Origin: Actinomycetota bacterium
Lineage (GTDB): Bacteria > Actinomycetota > Actinomycetes > S36-B12 > UBA10799
Assembly (NCBI GenBank): GCA_020636995.1
Contig: JACJWU010000005.1
Span: forward strand, 1-64,000
Direction: 5' to 3'
DNA: 64,000 bases
The notes below the pieces were generated by a model. That model worked only from the letters and a program-made list of their open reading frames with translations. It searched no databases and had not been told where the DNA came from. Positions 16,648 to 25,414 of this stretch are shown here, piece by piece (the stretch's first letter is position 1; each line of letters opens with the position of its first letter). Made by a program: the position numbers and the translations under genes.

Positions 16648-18432
16648 ATGCGGGGTAGATCGGTCCTCCTTCTCGGGGCCCTCCTAGCCAGCCTCGGCAC
16701 CACGTCGACGGCGCAGGCGGACAGTGCGCCGTTCCCCTACTCACTGTCCATCCAAGGCGGGTACGGCAGCGCGGAGGTGCTCGTTCCGGTGCCGATCGGC
16801 ACCACCCCGACCCGATTGAGCGGGAGGATCACGTCCTCGTACAGCACACCCGGCGACATCGTGGTCACACTCAACGGCCGCACCGCAGCCCGGGTCCCGG
16901 CCATCGAGGGCGGCCGCTTCACAGTGGACGTGCGAGCCGATGACGTCGTGGCAGACGCCGTCCCCGTGGGACTGCGGGCCGCCCTGGAACCGGACAGCGA
17001 CTGCCTGCGCGACGACCAGGCGGTGGCCTCGCTACAGGATCCCGTCCTGCGACTTGATGCCGCCGCTCCCACCCCCCGGACGATCGCCGACTTCCTCTCC
17101 CCGGCGTCCGGTGGCTTCACCGTGGTGGTGCCCGCGAACCCCACCCCCGCCGAACAGGCCAGCGGACTTGATGCGGTGCTCGCACTCCGCCATGCGTACC
17201 CGCCGACCACCGCGGTCGGTCTGACGGTGACGGCGGACCCACCGGCGTCGGCGCCCGACTCCCGGGTTGTGGTGGTGGACCAGACGGACGGCCCCGGAAA
17301 CACGCTGAGCGTGCTCGACGGCAGGCTCCTGATCACAGGTGCCGAGCAGGATCTCAGTGATGCCGCCATCGCGCTGGCCGACCCCAATCTGACTCTGTTG
17401 AACAAGCCCACTGTCACCGACGTGCACGGCGGTGCGGACTACCAACCGCTGCCCGGGGAGTCCGACCTGCAATCCGCGGGCATCGAATCACTCACAGTCA
17501 GCGGCGTCGGCACGGTCACCCAGACCGTTCCCGTCCCACAGGCGCTCTACGGGCGGCCGGTCTCCCAGCTCATCGTCGAGTTGCGGGGCACCGCCAGTCC
17601 CGTGCTCCCGGGCCAGCAGGGTCGGGTGAATGTGCGCTGGAACGACGATCTGGTCTCATCGCAGGCTCTCACCCAGGACTCTCGGGTGCTCATGGACTTC
17701 ACCGTGGAAGCCGCCGACCTGCTCGCCACCAACTACATGACACTGGAACTGCAGTACCAGCCCGCTGGCGGCGACTGCAGCAACCCACCGCTGCCGGGCA
17801 CAGTGGAGATCGATGTGCGCTCGAGCACGTTGACCCCATCCTTCGGCGTTTCCGAGCCACCCGGCTTCCAACGTTTCCCGCAGAGTTTCGGCGCGAGCAT
17901 CCCGGTCTGGTTGGCCGACCCCGACCCGGCCACCGTGATCAACGCGGCGGCCATCCTCGCAGCGGCGACCGCGCCCAGTCCGCTGCAGTACACCGTCGAA
18001 CTCGTCGATCGCGACACAGTGGCCGACCGCGGTGGCCTGGCGGTCGGGGTGTCCGCTCAGGACGCGGACAGTCTCGGCGCACCACTGCCCGACGAGCAGG
18101 ACGGCGAAGACTTCCCGGCCGGCCAGGGCACCGATTACGCGGCATTGCAGGCCTTCCAGAGCGGCAGCGTCGACCTGATCACCCTGTCCGCGCAACCCAC
18201 CGCTGAGTCGCGTGAACTCGCCGCGTGGCCGCTGGCCCAAGAGACCGGCTGGGCGTCTCTGGCCGGGCAGGCCTACGTGATGTCCGCGGCCTCAGACCAG
18301 CCCGAACCGTTCGAAACGCGCGACACCACCCCCGACAAACAGACACCCCAACTGATCGCTGCCGCAGTGATCACCGTGGTGTTGCTCGCAGCCCTGATCG
18401 TGTGGCTGCGCCGACGACCGAAGCGGGCATGA
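16648..18432 (+). CDS. BcsB-like polysaccharide synthase accessory protein
   Basis: 594 residues: signal peptide (1-24, AQA cleavage), a long extracytoplasmic region and one C-terminal membrane helix (about 567-588) followed by RRRPKR. The repeated carbohydrate-binding-like and beta-rich segments (LSIQGGYGSAEVLVPVPIG, a jelly-roll-like LDFTVEAADLLATNYMTLELQYQ pattern, a conserved D-C pair in GGDCSNPP) resemble the BcsB family that accompanies cellulose-type synthases. In that family it guides the emerging glucan outside the membrane and contacts the synthase through its C-terminal helix. The gene ends 1 nt before the GT2 gene, which fits a synthase subunit pair. No BcsC or PilZ gene is nearby. 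Confidence 0.75.
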   Translation: MRGRSVLLLGALLASLGTTSTAQADSAPFPYSLSIQGGYGSAEVLVPVPIGTTPTRLSGRITSSYSTPGDIVVTLNGRTAARVPAIEGGRFTVDVRADDVVADAVPVGLRAALEPDSDCLRDDQAVASLQDPVLRLDAAAPTPRTIADFLSPASGGFTVVVPANPTPAEQASGLDAVLALRHAYPPTTAVGLTVTADPPASAPDSRVVVVDQTDGPGNTLSVLDGRLLITGAEQDLSDAAIALADPNLTLLNKPTVTDVHGGADYQPLPGESDLQSAGIESLTVSGVGTVTQTVPVPQALYGRPVSQLIVELRGTASPVLPGQQGRVNVRWNDDLVSSQALTQDSRVLMDFTVEAADLLATNYMTLELQYQPAGGDCSNPPLPGTVEIDVRSSTLTPSFGVSEPPGFQRFPQSFGASIPVWLADPDPATVINAAAILAAATAPSPLQYTVELVDRDTVADRGGLAVGVSAQDADSLGAPLPDEQDGEDFPAGQGTDYAALQAFQSGSVDLITLSAQPTAESRELAAWPLAQETGWASLAGQAYVMSAASDQPEPFETRDTTPDKQTPQLIAAAVITVVLLAALIVWLRRRPKRA

Positions 18433-18433
18433 C

Positions 18434-19729
18434 ATGGGTGTGCTCGACTGGATCCGCTTCGTCATCTACTACGTGTCGTTCGTGGCCATCCTGATCGGCT
18501 ACTCCTGGACGATCGTGCTGTTCATCGCAGGCAATCGCTACCTGAAGCGGCTGAGCGACGAACCCGCGGGCACGGAGTCGGACTACCTGTGGGTGTTCAT
18601 GGTGCCCGCGCTCAATGAGGGCGTGACGATCGCTGACAGCGTGGCTCGGCTACGCGCGGTCGCGGCCACCCACAAGGTCATCGTGGTGATCAACGACGGC
18701 TCCGACGATGACACCGGCGAGGTTCTGCAGCGCATCGGCGGGGACGATCTGGAGGTGCTGACCCGGGTCCCGCCCAACGCCCGCACCGGAAAGGCGGCAG
18801 CACTGAACGCTGCCTTCGACTTCGTCCGGCGGGAGATCCTCGCGAAGCCCGGTTACGCCGGATTCGATACCGACCGGGTGATCTTCGGCATAGTCGACGC
18901 CGACGGGCGGCTGAGCGCCGACGCTCCCGCATTCGTGTCCCGGCACTTCCGCGACCCTGCTGTGGGCGGCGTGCAAGTGCATGTTCACATCTACAACCAG
19001 ACCTCCTGGCTGACCCACATGCAGGGCCTTGAGTTCACCATCTTCGGGGGGCTCTTCCAAGTCGGCCGCTCGTACTGGGGCACCGCATTCCTGGGGGGCA
19101 ACGGCCAGTTCAACCGGATGTCCGCCCTGCGCAGTGTCGCCAGCGATGAAGGGCCCTGGTCGCACTACCTCACCGAGGACCAGGAACTGGGTCTGCGCTG
19201 CCTGGCCGCCGGCTGGCGCGGCGAGCACGACCCGGACACCCACGTGGCCCAGCAGGGCCTGAACGACATGAAGCGCCTCTACCGGCAGCGGGGCCGATGG
19301 TTCCAGGGCAACCTGCAGGTCCTGCGCGACCTGGGCCGTGTGCACTCCCCCGACCTATACGGCGTGCGGCGCCTGGACACCGTGATCTCCCTGATCCTGC
19401 CCATCCTGCAGATCGTGGTGGGGCTGGCGCTCGCGGCCGCACTCGTCCTGACCTTCTTCTTCGGGGTCCCATACCTGCCGTGGGGTTCGCCTCTGCTGCT
19501 CATCTTCTTCATCCAGCTGTCAGTAGGACCCACGTTCCTGGCGGTCATGGTGGTCGGCCGCGGTCACGGACCCGCGGGCATCCTCCTGGCGCTACGCGAA
19601 GCGATTCCGTACCTGCTCTACACCTGGCTCATGTGGCCCGTGGTGGCCATCGGAGTGTGGAAACAGGTGCGCGGGAATGCCACCTGGGCGAAGACCGAAC
19701 GGGAGGCGGTGGCCGTCGAGTCGGCGTGA
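18434..19729 (+). CDS. Processive family-2 glycosyltransferase, membrane polysaccharide synthase
   Basis: 431 residues. Membrane helix about 8-33, a cytosolic GT-A domain, then three or four C-terminal helices (about 320-410). Catalytic features in order: PALNEG, VINDGSDDDT, the DxD in VDADG (Asp155, Asp157), TED (247-249, catalytic base) and QRGRW (285-289), the Q-x-x-R-W signature of processive synthases such as cellulose and hyaluronan synthases. No PilZ domain is present. Translationally coupled to the BcsB-like gene. Product unknown; a beta-linked glucan is the first guess from the BcsB partner and the GH1 gene behind it. Confidence 0.85.
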   Translation: MGVLDWIRFVIYYVSFVAILIGYSWTIVLFIAGNRYLKRLSDEPAGTESDYLWVFMVPALNEGVTIADSVARLRAVAATHKVIVVINDGSDDDTGEVLQRIGGDDLEVLTRVPPNARTGKAAALNAAFDFVRREILAKPGYAGFDTDRVIFGIVDADGRLSADAPAFVSRHFRDPAVGGVQVHVHIYNQTSWLTHMQGLEFTIFGGLFQVGRSYWGTAFLGGNGQFNRMSALRSVASDEGPWSHYLTEDQELGLRCLAAGWRGEHDPDTHVAQQGLNDMKRLYRQRGRWFQGNLQVLRDLGRVHSPDLYGVRRLDTVISLILPILQIVVGLALAAALVLTFFFGVPYLPWGSPLLLIFFIQLSVGPTFLAVMVVGRGHGPAGILLALREAIPYLLYTWLMWPVVAIGVWKQVRGNATWAKTEREAVAVESA

Positions 19730-19746
19730 TCGGTACGAGATCGCGG

Positions 19747-19752
19747 CACAAT
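19747..19752 (+). promoter_or_regulatory. Possible leaderless -10 for the GH1 gene
   Basis: CACAAT ends 7 nt before ATG 19760. This supports ATG 19760 over ATG 19751, which overlaps the box. Confidence 0.35.
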
Positions 19753-19759
19753 GGCCTGC

Positions 19760-21094
19760 ATGACCGATCGCATGCCGCACTTCCCCGCCGGTTTCGCATG
19801 GGGCACCGCGACGTCCTCGTACCAGATCGAGGGCTCCCCGCACGCCGACGGCAAGGGTGCATCGATCTGGGACACGTTCTCCCACCGCCCCGGAACGATC
19901 GCCACGGGGGAGACCGGCGACGTCGCCTGCGACCACTACAACCGGTGGTCCGACGATCTGGACCTCCTGCCGCAACTGGGATGCAACGCCTATCGCTTCT
20001 CGCTGTCATGGCCCCGCATCCTGCCCGAGGGCACGGGCCACGTGGAATCGCGCGGCCTCGACTTCTACGACCGCCTCGTCGACGGATTGCTGGCCCGGGG
20101 CATCGCCGCCTTCCCGACCCTGTACCACTGGGATCTGCCACAGGTCCTGCAGGATGCCGGGGGGTGGTACGAGCGCAGCACCGCTGAGGCGTTCGCCGAG
20201 TACGCCCGGGTCGTCGCCGAACGGATCGGGGATCGGGTCAGCGCGTTCGTGACCCTCAACGAACCCGGCATCCACACGTCGCTGGGCCACGTCCTCGGAG
20301 TCCATGCACCCGGAGCAACCGACCTGGAGCGCGCGTACTGGGTGATCCACCACCAACTCCTCGGCCACGGCCTGGCGGTGCGCGCGATCCACGAAACGGC
20401 CGACAAGCCGGCCGGGTTGACCAACAATCTGGCGCCCATCCTGGCGTTGGATCCCTCGTCGCGCGAGGACATCCTGGCCGCCGACCGCATGGATCTCCTC
20501 TTCAACCGGCAGTACCTCGACCCGGTACTGCTCGGACGCAACCCGGCCGACGTCGAGGCGACCTACGGTCCCACCGCGCTGCAGGTGGTGCGGGAGGGGG
20601 ACGCGCAGATCATCGGCACCCGGATGGATTTCCTGGGCGTCAACTACTACAACCCGCAGTGGGTCACTGCGGGCGCACCGGACAACCCGCTGGGCTTCGA
20701 AATCGCCCCGCCGCCGAAGGACCTTCCCCGTTCGGCGTTCGGCTGGCCGGTCGTACCGGAGAGCTTGACCGACCTACTGTTGCGGCTACGAGCGGACTAC
20801 ACGCGCGCCCTGCCACCCATCTATGTCTTGGAGAACGGCACGTCCTGGCCGGACATGCACGACCGGTTCCGCATCGACTACCTCGATGCCCACGTTCGAT
20901 CGGTGGCACACGCCATGGCCGAGGGCGTCGATATCAGGGGCTACTTCTGCTGGTCCCTGATGGACAACTTCGAGTGGGCCGAGGGCACCTCCCAACGGTT
21001 CGGTCTCGTGCACGTGGACTTCATGACACAACAGCGCACCGTGCGTGACTCCGGTCGATGGTTCGCCGATCTCGCGGCGGGCCTCCTGGGATGA
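19760..21094 (+). CDS. Glycoside hydrolase family 1 beta-glucosidase
   Basis: 444 residues from ATG 19760. A complete GH1 (beta/alpha)8 barrel: FAWGTATSSYQIEG at the N terminus, acid/base Glu168 in TLNEP, nucleophile Glu358 in LENG, and the substrate-binding CWSLMDNFEWAEG near the C terminus. No signal peptide, so cytosolic hydrolysis of imported beta-glucosides is expected. It lies 30 bp after the GT2 gene on the same strand; it may recycle oligosaccharides or may be an unrelated neighbour with its own leaderless start. Followed by a strong hairpin. Confidence 0.93.
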   Translation: MTDRMPHFPAGFAWGTATSSYQIEGSPHADGKGASIWDTFSHRPGTIATGETGDVACDHYNRWSDDLDLLPQLGCNAYRFSLSWPRILPEGTGHVESRGLDFYDRLVDGLLARGIAAFPTLYHWDLPQVLQDAGGWYERSTAEAFAEYARVVAERIGDRVSAFVTLNEPGIHTSLGHVLGVHAPGATDLERAYWVIHHQLLGHGLAVRAIHETADKPAGLTNNLAPILALDPSSREDILAADRMDLLFNRQYLDPVLLGRNPADVEATYGPTALQVVREGDAQIIGTRMDFLGVNYYNPQWVTAGAPDNPLGFEIAPPPKDLPRSAFGWPVVPESLTDLLLRLRADYTRALPPIYVLENGTSWPDMHDRFRIDYLDAHVRSVAHAMAEGVDIRGYFCWSLMDNFEWAEGTSQRFGLVHVDFMTQQRTVRDSGRWFADLAAGLLG

Positions 21095-21114
21095 CGATGC
21101 GCGCCCCACACGTG

Positions 21115-21151
21115 AGGAGGACCCCGGCTCTGGCGGAGCCGGGGTCCTCCT
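21115..21151. terminator. Bidirectional terminator between the GH1 gene and the 107-aa gene
   Basis: A perfect 16-bp stem, AGGAGGACCCCGGCTC (21115-21130) with GAGCCGGGGTCCTCCT (21136-21151), and a 5-nt loop TGGCG. It sits between convergent gene ends. Confidence 0.85.
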
Positions 21152-21185
21152 AGTGACTTCCCGAGGGAGGCGACGGGAAGTGTGC

Positions 21186-21509
21186 TTACAAGAGGCGGAA
21201 GATCAGAGACCTCGCCTGCAGGGACAGCCGTGCGGCCATCTCACCGTTGGATCCGTGCATCTCGTCGAGGACTCCGCGCAACTCCACAAGCGCGGCCGGC
21301 TCGTCGCTGAATCGGGATGTGGTGAAGGGCAGGAACTCAGCGGTGAGCCAGGCGATCAGGCGCTGGCATTCAGGGACCCCCGTGTAGCCATCATCGACAG
21401 CACTCACAACCTCGAGCACCAGACGATCCGCAGTCTCATTGACCCCTTCGCGATCGGGGGAGGAGACCACCCTCGGTGCTGGGACTCCAACCGTCTTCTG
21501 TATCACCAT
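21186..21509 (-). CDS. Hypothetical protein, 107 residues
   Basis: ATG 21509 is preceded by AGGAGGTGG at ideal spacing; GTG 21518 is also in frame but overlaps that site. The protein is helical, with NETADRLVLEVVSAVDDGY and LIAWLTAEFLPFTTSRFSD segments, no membrane segment, no Cys except one, and no recognised motif. Cytosolic by appearance. It is a single-gene unit ending at the bidirectional terminator shared with the GH1 gene. Function unknown. The 244 bp upstream of it, to the XPB gene end, hold no feature I can support. Confidence 0.7.
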   Translation of the reverse strand: MVIQKTVGVPAPRVVSSPDREGVNETADRLVLEVVSAVDDGYTGVPECQRLIAWLTAEFLPFTTSRFSDEPAALVELRGVLDEMHGSNGEMAARLSLQARSLIFRLL

Positions 21510-21753
21510 TCGGACCACCTCCTGCCGTCGTAATCAAATCGTGACCTTTGCGTGTGCCCATTCTGCCCACAGGATGAACGCGATGTCCACCCCCAATTCG
21601 GCCGGACGGTCACCGGGGCAGATCAGGGTCCCGGCGTTCGCGGTGGAGACGGGCAGCCGTGAGCAGTTCGGTGATCCGTTAGCCCCGCGGGGCATCCATG
21701 GCGCTCACCAATCACCGAGGTGCTCACGGATACCGATCCGACCTCGGTCCGGC

Positions 21754-23388
21754 CTACAGGTCGGCGGCGTCCATGATGCGGTAGGCGTAGCCCTGTTCTG
21801 CGAGGAACCGCTGCCGGTGCGCGGCGAAGTCCGCATCCACGGTGTCCCGGGTGACGACGGTGTAGAAGTGTGCGGTGGCACCGTCGGTCTTCGGCCGCAG
21901 AACCCGGCCGAGGCGCTGAGCCTCCTCCTGGCGCGACCCGAAGGTCCCCGACACCTGGATCGCCACCCGAGCCTGGGGCAGGTCGATCGAGAAGTTCGCC
22001 ACCTTGCTGACCACCAGAACCCGAAGCTCCCCGGCCCGGAACGCCTCGAACAGCCGCTGTCGTTCGCGGGTCGGCGTCTTCCCGGTGATCAGTGGCGCAT
22101 CGAGGTCGGCTGCGAGCTCCTCGAGTTGGTCGAGGTACTGACCGATCACGAGCACCGGATCGTCGGCATGCTGTGCCAGCAGACGGCGCACCACATCGGT
22201 CTTCACCGGGGATGCCGCCGCCAACCGATAGCGATCCTCGGGCTCGGACAGCGCGTACGCCATTCGCTCGGACTCCGGCAGGGTCACCCGGATCTCACAG
22301 CAGTCCGCGGGCGCGATATACCCCTGCGCCTCGATATCGCGCCACGGGGCGTCGAATCGCTTGGGCCCGATCAGTGAGAAGACGTCGGACTCCCGGCCGT
22401 CCTCACGCACCAGCGTTGCGGTCAGTCCCACTCGCCGCCGGCTCTGGATATCAGCGGTGAACCGGAACACCGGTGCTGGCAGCAGGTGGACCTCGTCGTA
22501 GATGATCAGCCCCCAGTTGCGGGCATCGAACAGCTCCAAGTGGGCGTACACGCCCTTCCGCTTCGAGGTCAGGATCTGGTACGTGGCGATCGTGACCGGC
22601 CGGATCTCTTTGACCTCACCGCTGTATTCGCCGATCTCGTCGGCGGTCAGCGACGTGCGGGCGATGAGTTCATCACGCCACTGCCGGGCCGCCACGGTGT
22701 TCGTGACGAGGATGAGCGTGGTGGCTTGTGCCAACGCCATCGCCGCCGCACCCACGATCGTCTTGCCGGCGCCACACGGCAGCACGACCACGCCAGACCC
22801 TCCGTGGAAGACGTTCTCGGCCGCCTGCTGCTGGTACTCGCGCAACTCCCACCCGTCCTGCTCGAGGGCGACCGGATGGTGTTCACCGTCGACGTACCCG
22901 GCGAGATCGTCGGCGGGCCAGCCGATGGCGAGCAGGGCCTGCTTGAGCCGGCCGCGTTCACTGGGGTGGACGACGACCGTGTCGTCGTCGATCTGCGCTC
23001 CGAGCATCCCGGCGGTCTTCTTGTGCCGCTGCACCTCCGTGAGAACCGCCCGGTCATGGCTGACCAGGACCAACCCATGAGCAGGGTGGTTGTGCAGTGT
23101 CAGCCGCCCGTACCTGCTCACAGTGTCGGTGACGTCCAGAAGGAGGGCCGGGCTCACCGGGAACCGGGAGAAGCGCACCAGGGTGTCGACGATGGCCTCC
23201 GCGTCGTGTCCCGCGGCGCGCGCGTTCCACAGCCCGAGTTTGGTCAGCCGATAGGTGTGCACGTGTTCGGGTGACCGCTCCAACTCCGCGAAGACCGCGA
23301 TCTCGCGCCGGCACTCCTGCGCCTGCGGGTGGTCTATCTCCAGCAGCAACGTATGGTCGCTCTGGACGATGAGCGGGCCGTCAGTCAT
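21754..23388 (-). CDS. XPB/Rad25-family DNA repair helicase
   Basis: 544 residues from ATG 23388. N-terminal damage-recognition-like region (1-175), then SF2 helicase motifs: Walker A LPCGAGKT (GAGKT 206-210), TNTVAARQW, DEVH box (298-301), GLTATLVREDG (RED motif), then the second RecA lobe with VVSKVANFSIDLP and QRLGRVLRPK. Bacterial XPB (Rv0861c in M. tuberculosis) is a 3'-5' helicase implicated in nucleotide excision repair. It overlaps the upstream helicase-associated gene by 8 bp, as Rv0862c-Rv0861c are adjacent. TTG 23400 is an in-frame alternative start. Confidence 0.93.
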   Translation of the reverse strand: MTDGPLIVQSDHTLLLEIDHPQAQECRREIAVFAELERSPEHVHTYRLTKLGLWNARAAGHDAEAIVDTLVRFSRFPVSPALLLDVTDTVSRYGRLTLHNHPAHGLVLVSHDRAVLTEVQRHKKTAGMLGAQIDDDTVVVHPSERGRLKQALLAIGWPADDLAGYVDGEHHPVALEQDGWELREYQQQAAENVFHGGSGVVVLPCGAGKTIVGAAAMALAQATTLILVTNTVAARQWRDELIARTSLTADEIGEYSGEVKEIRPVTIATYQILTSKRKGVYAHLELFDARNWGLIIYDEVHLLPAPVFRFTADIQSRRRVGLTATLVREDGRESDVFSLIGPKRFDAPWRDIEAQGYIAPADCCEIRVTLPESERMAYALSEPEDRYRLAAASPVKTDVVRRLLAQHADDPVLVIGQYLDQLEELAADLDAPLITGKTPTRERQRLFEAFRAGELRVLVVSKVANFSIDLPQARVAIQVSGTFGSRQEEAQRLGRVLRPKTDGATAHFYTVVTRDTVDADFAAHRQRFLAEQGYAYRIMDAADL

Positions 23389-25396
23389 CGTCACCACCAA
23401 CCGCCGCGATCCGGGCCAGCGGGACGGTGATCATGCGCGCGGCGTTCAGACTCCACCCGCTGAGCCTGCCCACCCGAAGATCGATGGGTTCCACGAGTTC
23501 GGTGCGCACGCCATCATCCTGCGCGTACCGCACCCACACCCGCCGATCCTCCGCGATCGCCTGGCGGCAGACGTCGGCGACGGTCTGCGGATCCGCCGGA
23601 TGCAGTTCCGGTGGCACAGCATCGGGCACCGGCTGCGCGTCGAGCAGGTGCTCGACCAGCCGCGCCACGGCCGCATCATCCGGAGCGGCTTCTGACACCG
23701 CTCGCTCCAGCGCAGTGGCGAACACCTGCTCCGGCCCTTCGGTGGTCGCCACGCCCGCTGTCTGCAGCAGTCGGACCACCTCGTCCGGGCGCTGGGCACT
23801 GGTGAAGACCCGGTCCGACACCTGGGTGAGACCAAGTCGGACGAGCTGCTCCGCCTCGGCAGCACCACCCTCGACCACGGTGGCCGGATAGACGCGCACA
23901 CCCGAGGACCGGCTGGCATCGTGCACGGCATACTCCAGGGACTGCGGAATAGGCGTCTTGGACGCACTCGTCAATGCACCGAGGACCTCGTGGGGATCAC
24001 GGCCGCCGACCGTCGACCGCAGCCGAGCCGGATCGATCCGATGCATCACCACGGGCCCCCAGGACTCGACGTGCGCGATCGACTGCAGCAATTGCCAGGT
24101 GGGGTTGTCGATCCCGAGCGGGGCGATGACGGTGCCGTCGGGCTGCACGATCAAACCGTCAGCCTGCGCCTCCGGCAGACACCGGGCAGCCGCGCGCACC
24201 GCCTCGGGAAGCTCGGCCATGGCTGCCGTTGGGGTGCCTGCCTCGATGAGCCCCAGGGCGAGCAGTTCCCGGTAGACCCCCGGCACCTGTTCAACCGCTT
24301 CGTGCATGCGTGGCCGTTCCCATGCCACGAGCTCACGCAACTGGTCGACATCGAGCCGTCCCGCAGGCGGCCACACCGACAGGATGTGCAGCCGATGAAG
24401 CGCCGTACGCGGCTGGACCGTGCTGGTCAGACTTCCCAGCATCTCCGGGAGGCAGTCCCCCAGCAACCGATCGCTGCGCAGCCATGCCGTCATCAGGGCC
24501 GTCCACATCTGCTCCGCGTCGCCCGCCAGCCATGCCCGCGCCGCCGGCGTCGGACGGCAGGAGCCCTCGTGCAGTCCCACGAGTCCGGCAGCCGCCGCGA
24601 GCTCCAGCCAGACCAGCAGATCGTCGACCGGCACCTTCATCTGCTCGGCGCGGTCCGCAGCGCCCCGCCGAGAAACCCCCCGCACGGCATGGCTGGGCAG
24701 GTCCTGGCGGGTCAGGTCGGTGAGCAGGTACCGAACACCCGCCAGCACGGCCCACAGCGAGTGCCCGCGGGCGGGTTCGGCCGGTTCTGCGGACGCTGGC
24801 GCCTGCACCGGCGGCAGATAGGCCCCCTCGCGCAGCACAAGGGAGGCCTCACGGGACAGCACGTACTGCTCACCGCGCTGGATCAGCAAAGGGTGCGGCT
24901 GTGTCGACACCGGGTTGTGCCACACCCAGTCCCGCAGTTGATCGGCCGCGACGAGGTCTGCCGCATCACGCACAGCCTGTGCATCGGCGGCGGTGTGGGA
25001 CTGTGCGACCAACCCGCACGGGTAGGGACCGAAGGATTGTTGGGCTGCCCGCGCGATGCGGTAGGTGTCCGGGCCGCCCCACAGCAGCGCCCGTGCCCAC
25101 AACGACCCCACAGTCCGCTCGAGGTCGGTGTCGTCGGGAAGTGCCTGCGCGAGTTGGTCAAGGCCGGCCTCGTGCAGGCAGGCGAACACGGCGAGCACCC
25201 GCAGTTCGGGAGTTGTCAGCGATTGCATCGCCTCCAGCACACTGGCGTCATCGGAGGCCCGCCGGGCCAGTTGACCCAGGTCGGCCGGCCACGGCTGGAG
25301 CAGATCCGGCCGCAACCGCAGCAGGCGCACGATCTGACCGGCGCTGCGGGAACGCAGATCGTCGGCCAGGGAGCGGGGCAGCGCAGAAGAAGCCAT
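23381..25396 (-). CDS. Helicase-associated (Helicase_C_3 domain) protein, XPB partner
   Basis: 671 residues from ATG 25396. Begins MASSALPRSLADDLRSRS with a helical N-terminal region (RIVRLLRLRPDLLQPWP-type helicase-associated winged helix), a long helical middle, and a C-terminal domain with DGTVIAPLGI and VRYAQDDGVRTELVEPIDL (WYL-like fold). No Walker motifs, so it is not itself an ATPase. Its constant pairing with XPB (Rv0862c position) and the 8-bp overlap suggest a physical or functional partner in repair. The open frame extends to 26269, but that part is the antisense of larE. Confidence 0.85.
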   Translation of the reverse strand: MASSALPRSLADDLRSRSAGQIVRLLRLRPDLLQPWPADLGQLARRASDDASVLEAMQSLTTPELRVLAVFACLHEAGLDQLAQALPDDTDLERTVGSLWARALLWGGPDTYRIARAAQQSFGPYPCGLVAQSHTAADAQAVRDAADLVAADQLRDWVWHNPVSTQPHPLLIQRGEQYVLSREASLVLREGAYLPPVQAPASAEPAEPARGHSLWAVLAGVRYLLTDLTRQDLPSHAVRGVSRRGAADRAEQMKVPVDDLLVWLELAAAAGLVGLHEGSCRPTPAARAWLAGDAEQMWTALMTAWLRSDRLLGDCLPEMLGSLTSTVQPRTALHRLHILSVWPPAGRLDVDQLRELVAWERPRMHEAVEQVPGVYRELLALGLIEAGTPTAAMAELPEAVRAAARCLPEAQADGLIVQPDGTVIAPLGIDNPTWQLLQSIAHVESWGPVVMHRIDPARLRSTVGGRDPHEVLGALTSASKTPIPQSLEYAVHDASRSSGVRVYPATVVEGGAAEAEQLVRLGLTQVSDRVFTSAQRPDEVVRLLQTAGVATTEGPEQVFATALERAVSEAAPDDAAVARLVEHLLDAQPVPDAVPPELHPADPQTVADVCRQAIAEDRRVWVRYAQDDGVRTELVEPIDLRVGRLSGWSLNAARMITVPLARIAAVGGDDD

Positions 25397-25402
25397 CCGC
25401 AC

Positions 25403-25409
25403 TACGTTA
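25403..25409. promoter_or_regulatory. Shared divergent -10 element (helicase partner / larE)
   Basis: In an 18-bp intergenic gap, TACGTT (25403-25408) ends 6 nt before the larE ATG on the plus strand, and TAACGT (25409-25404 on the minus strand) ends 7 nt before the ATG at 25396. Both genes would be leaderless, and the two -10 boxes overlap almost completely. Confidence 0.45.
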
Positions 25410-25414
25410 CGTAC

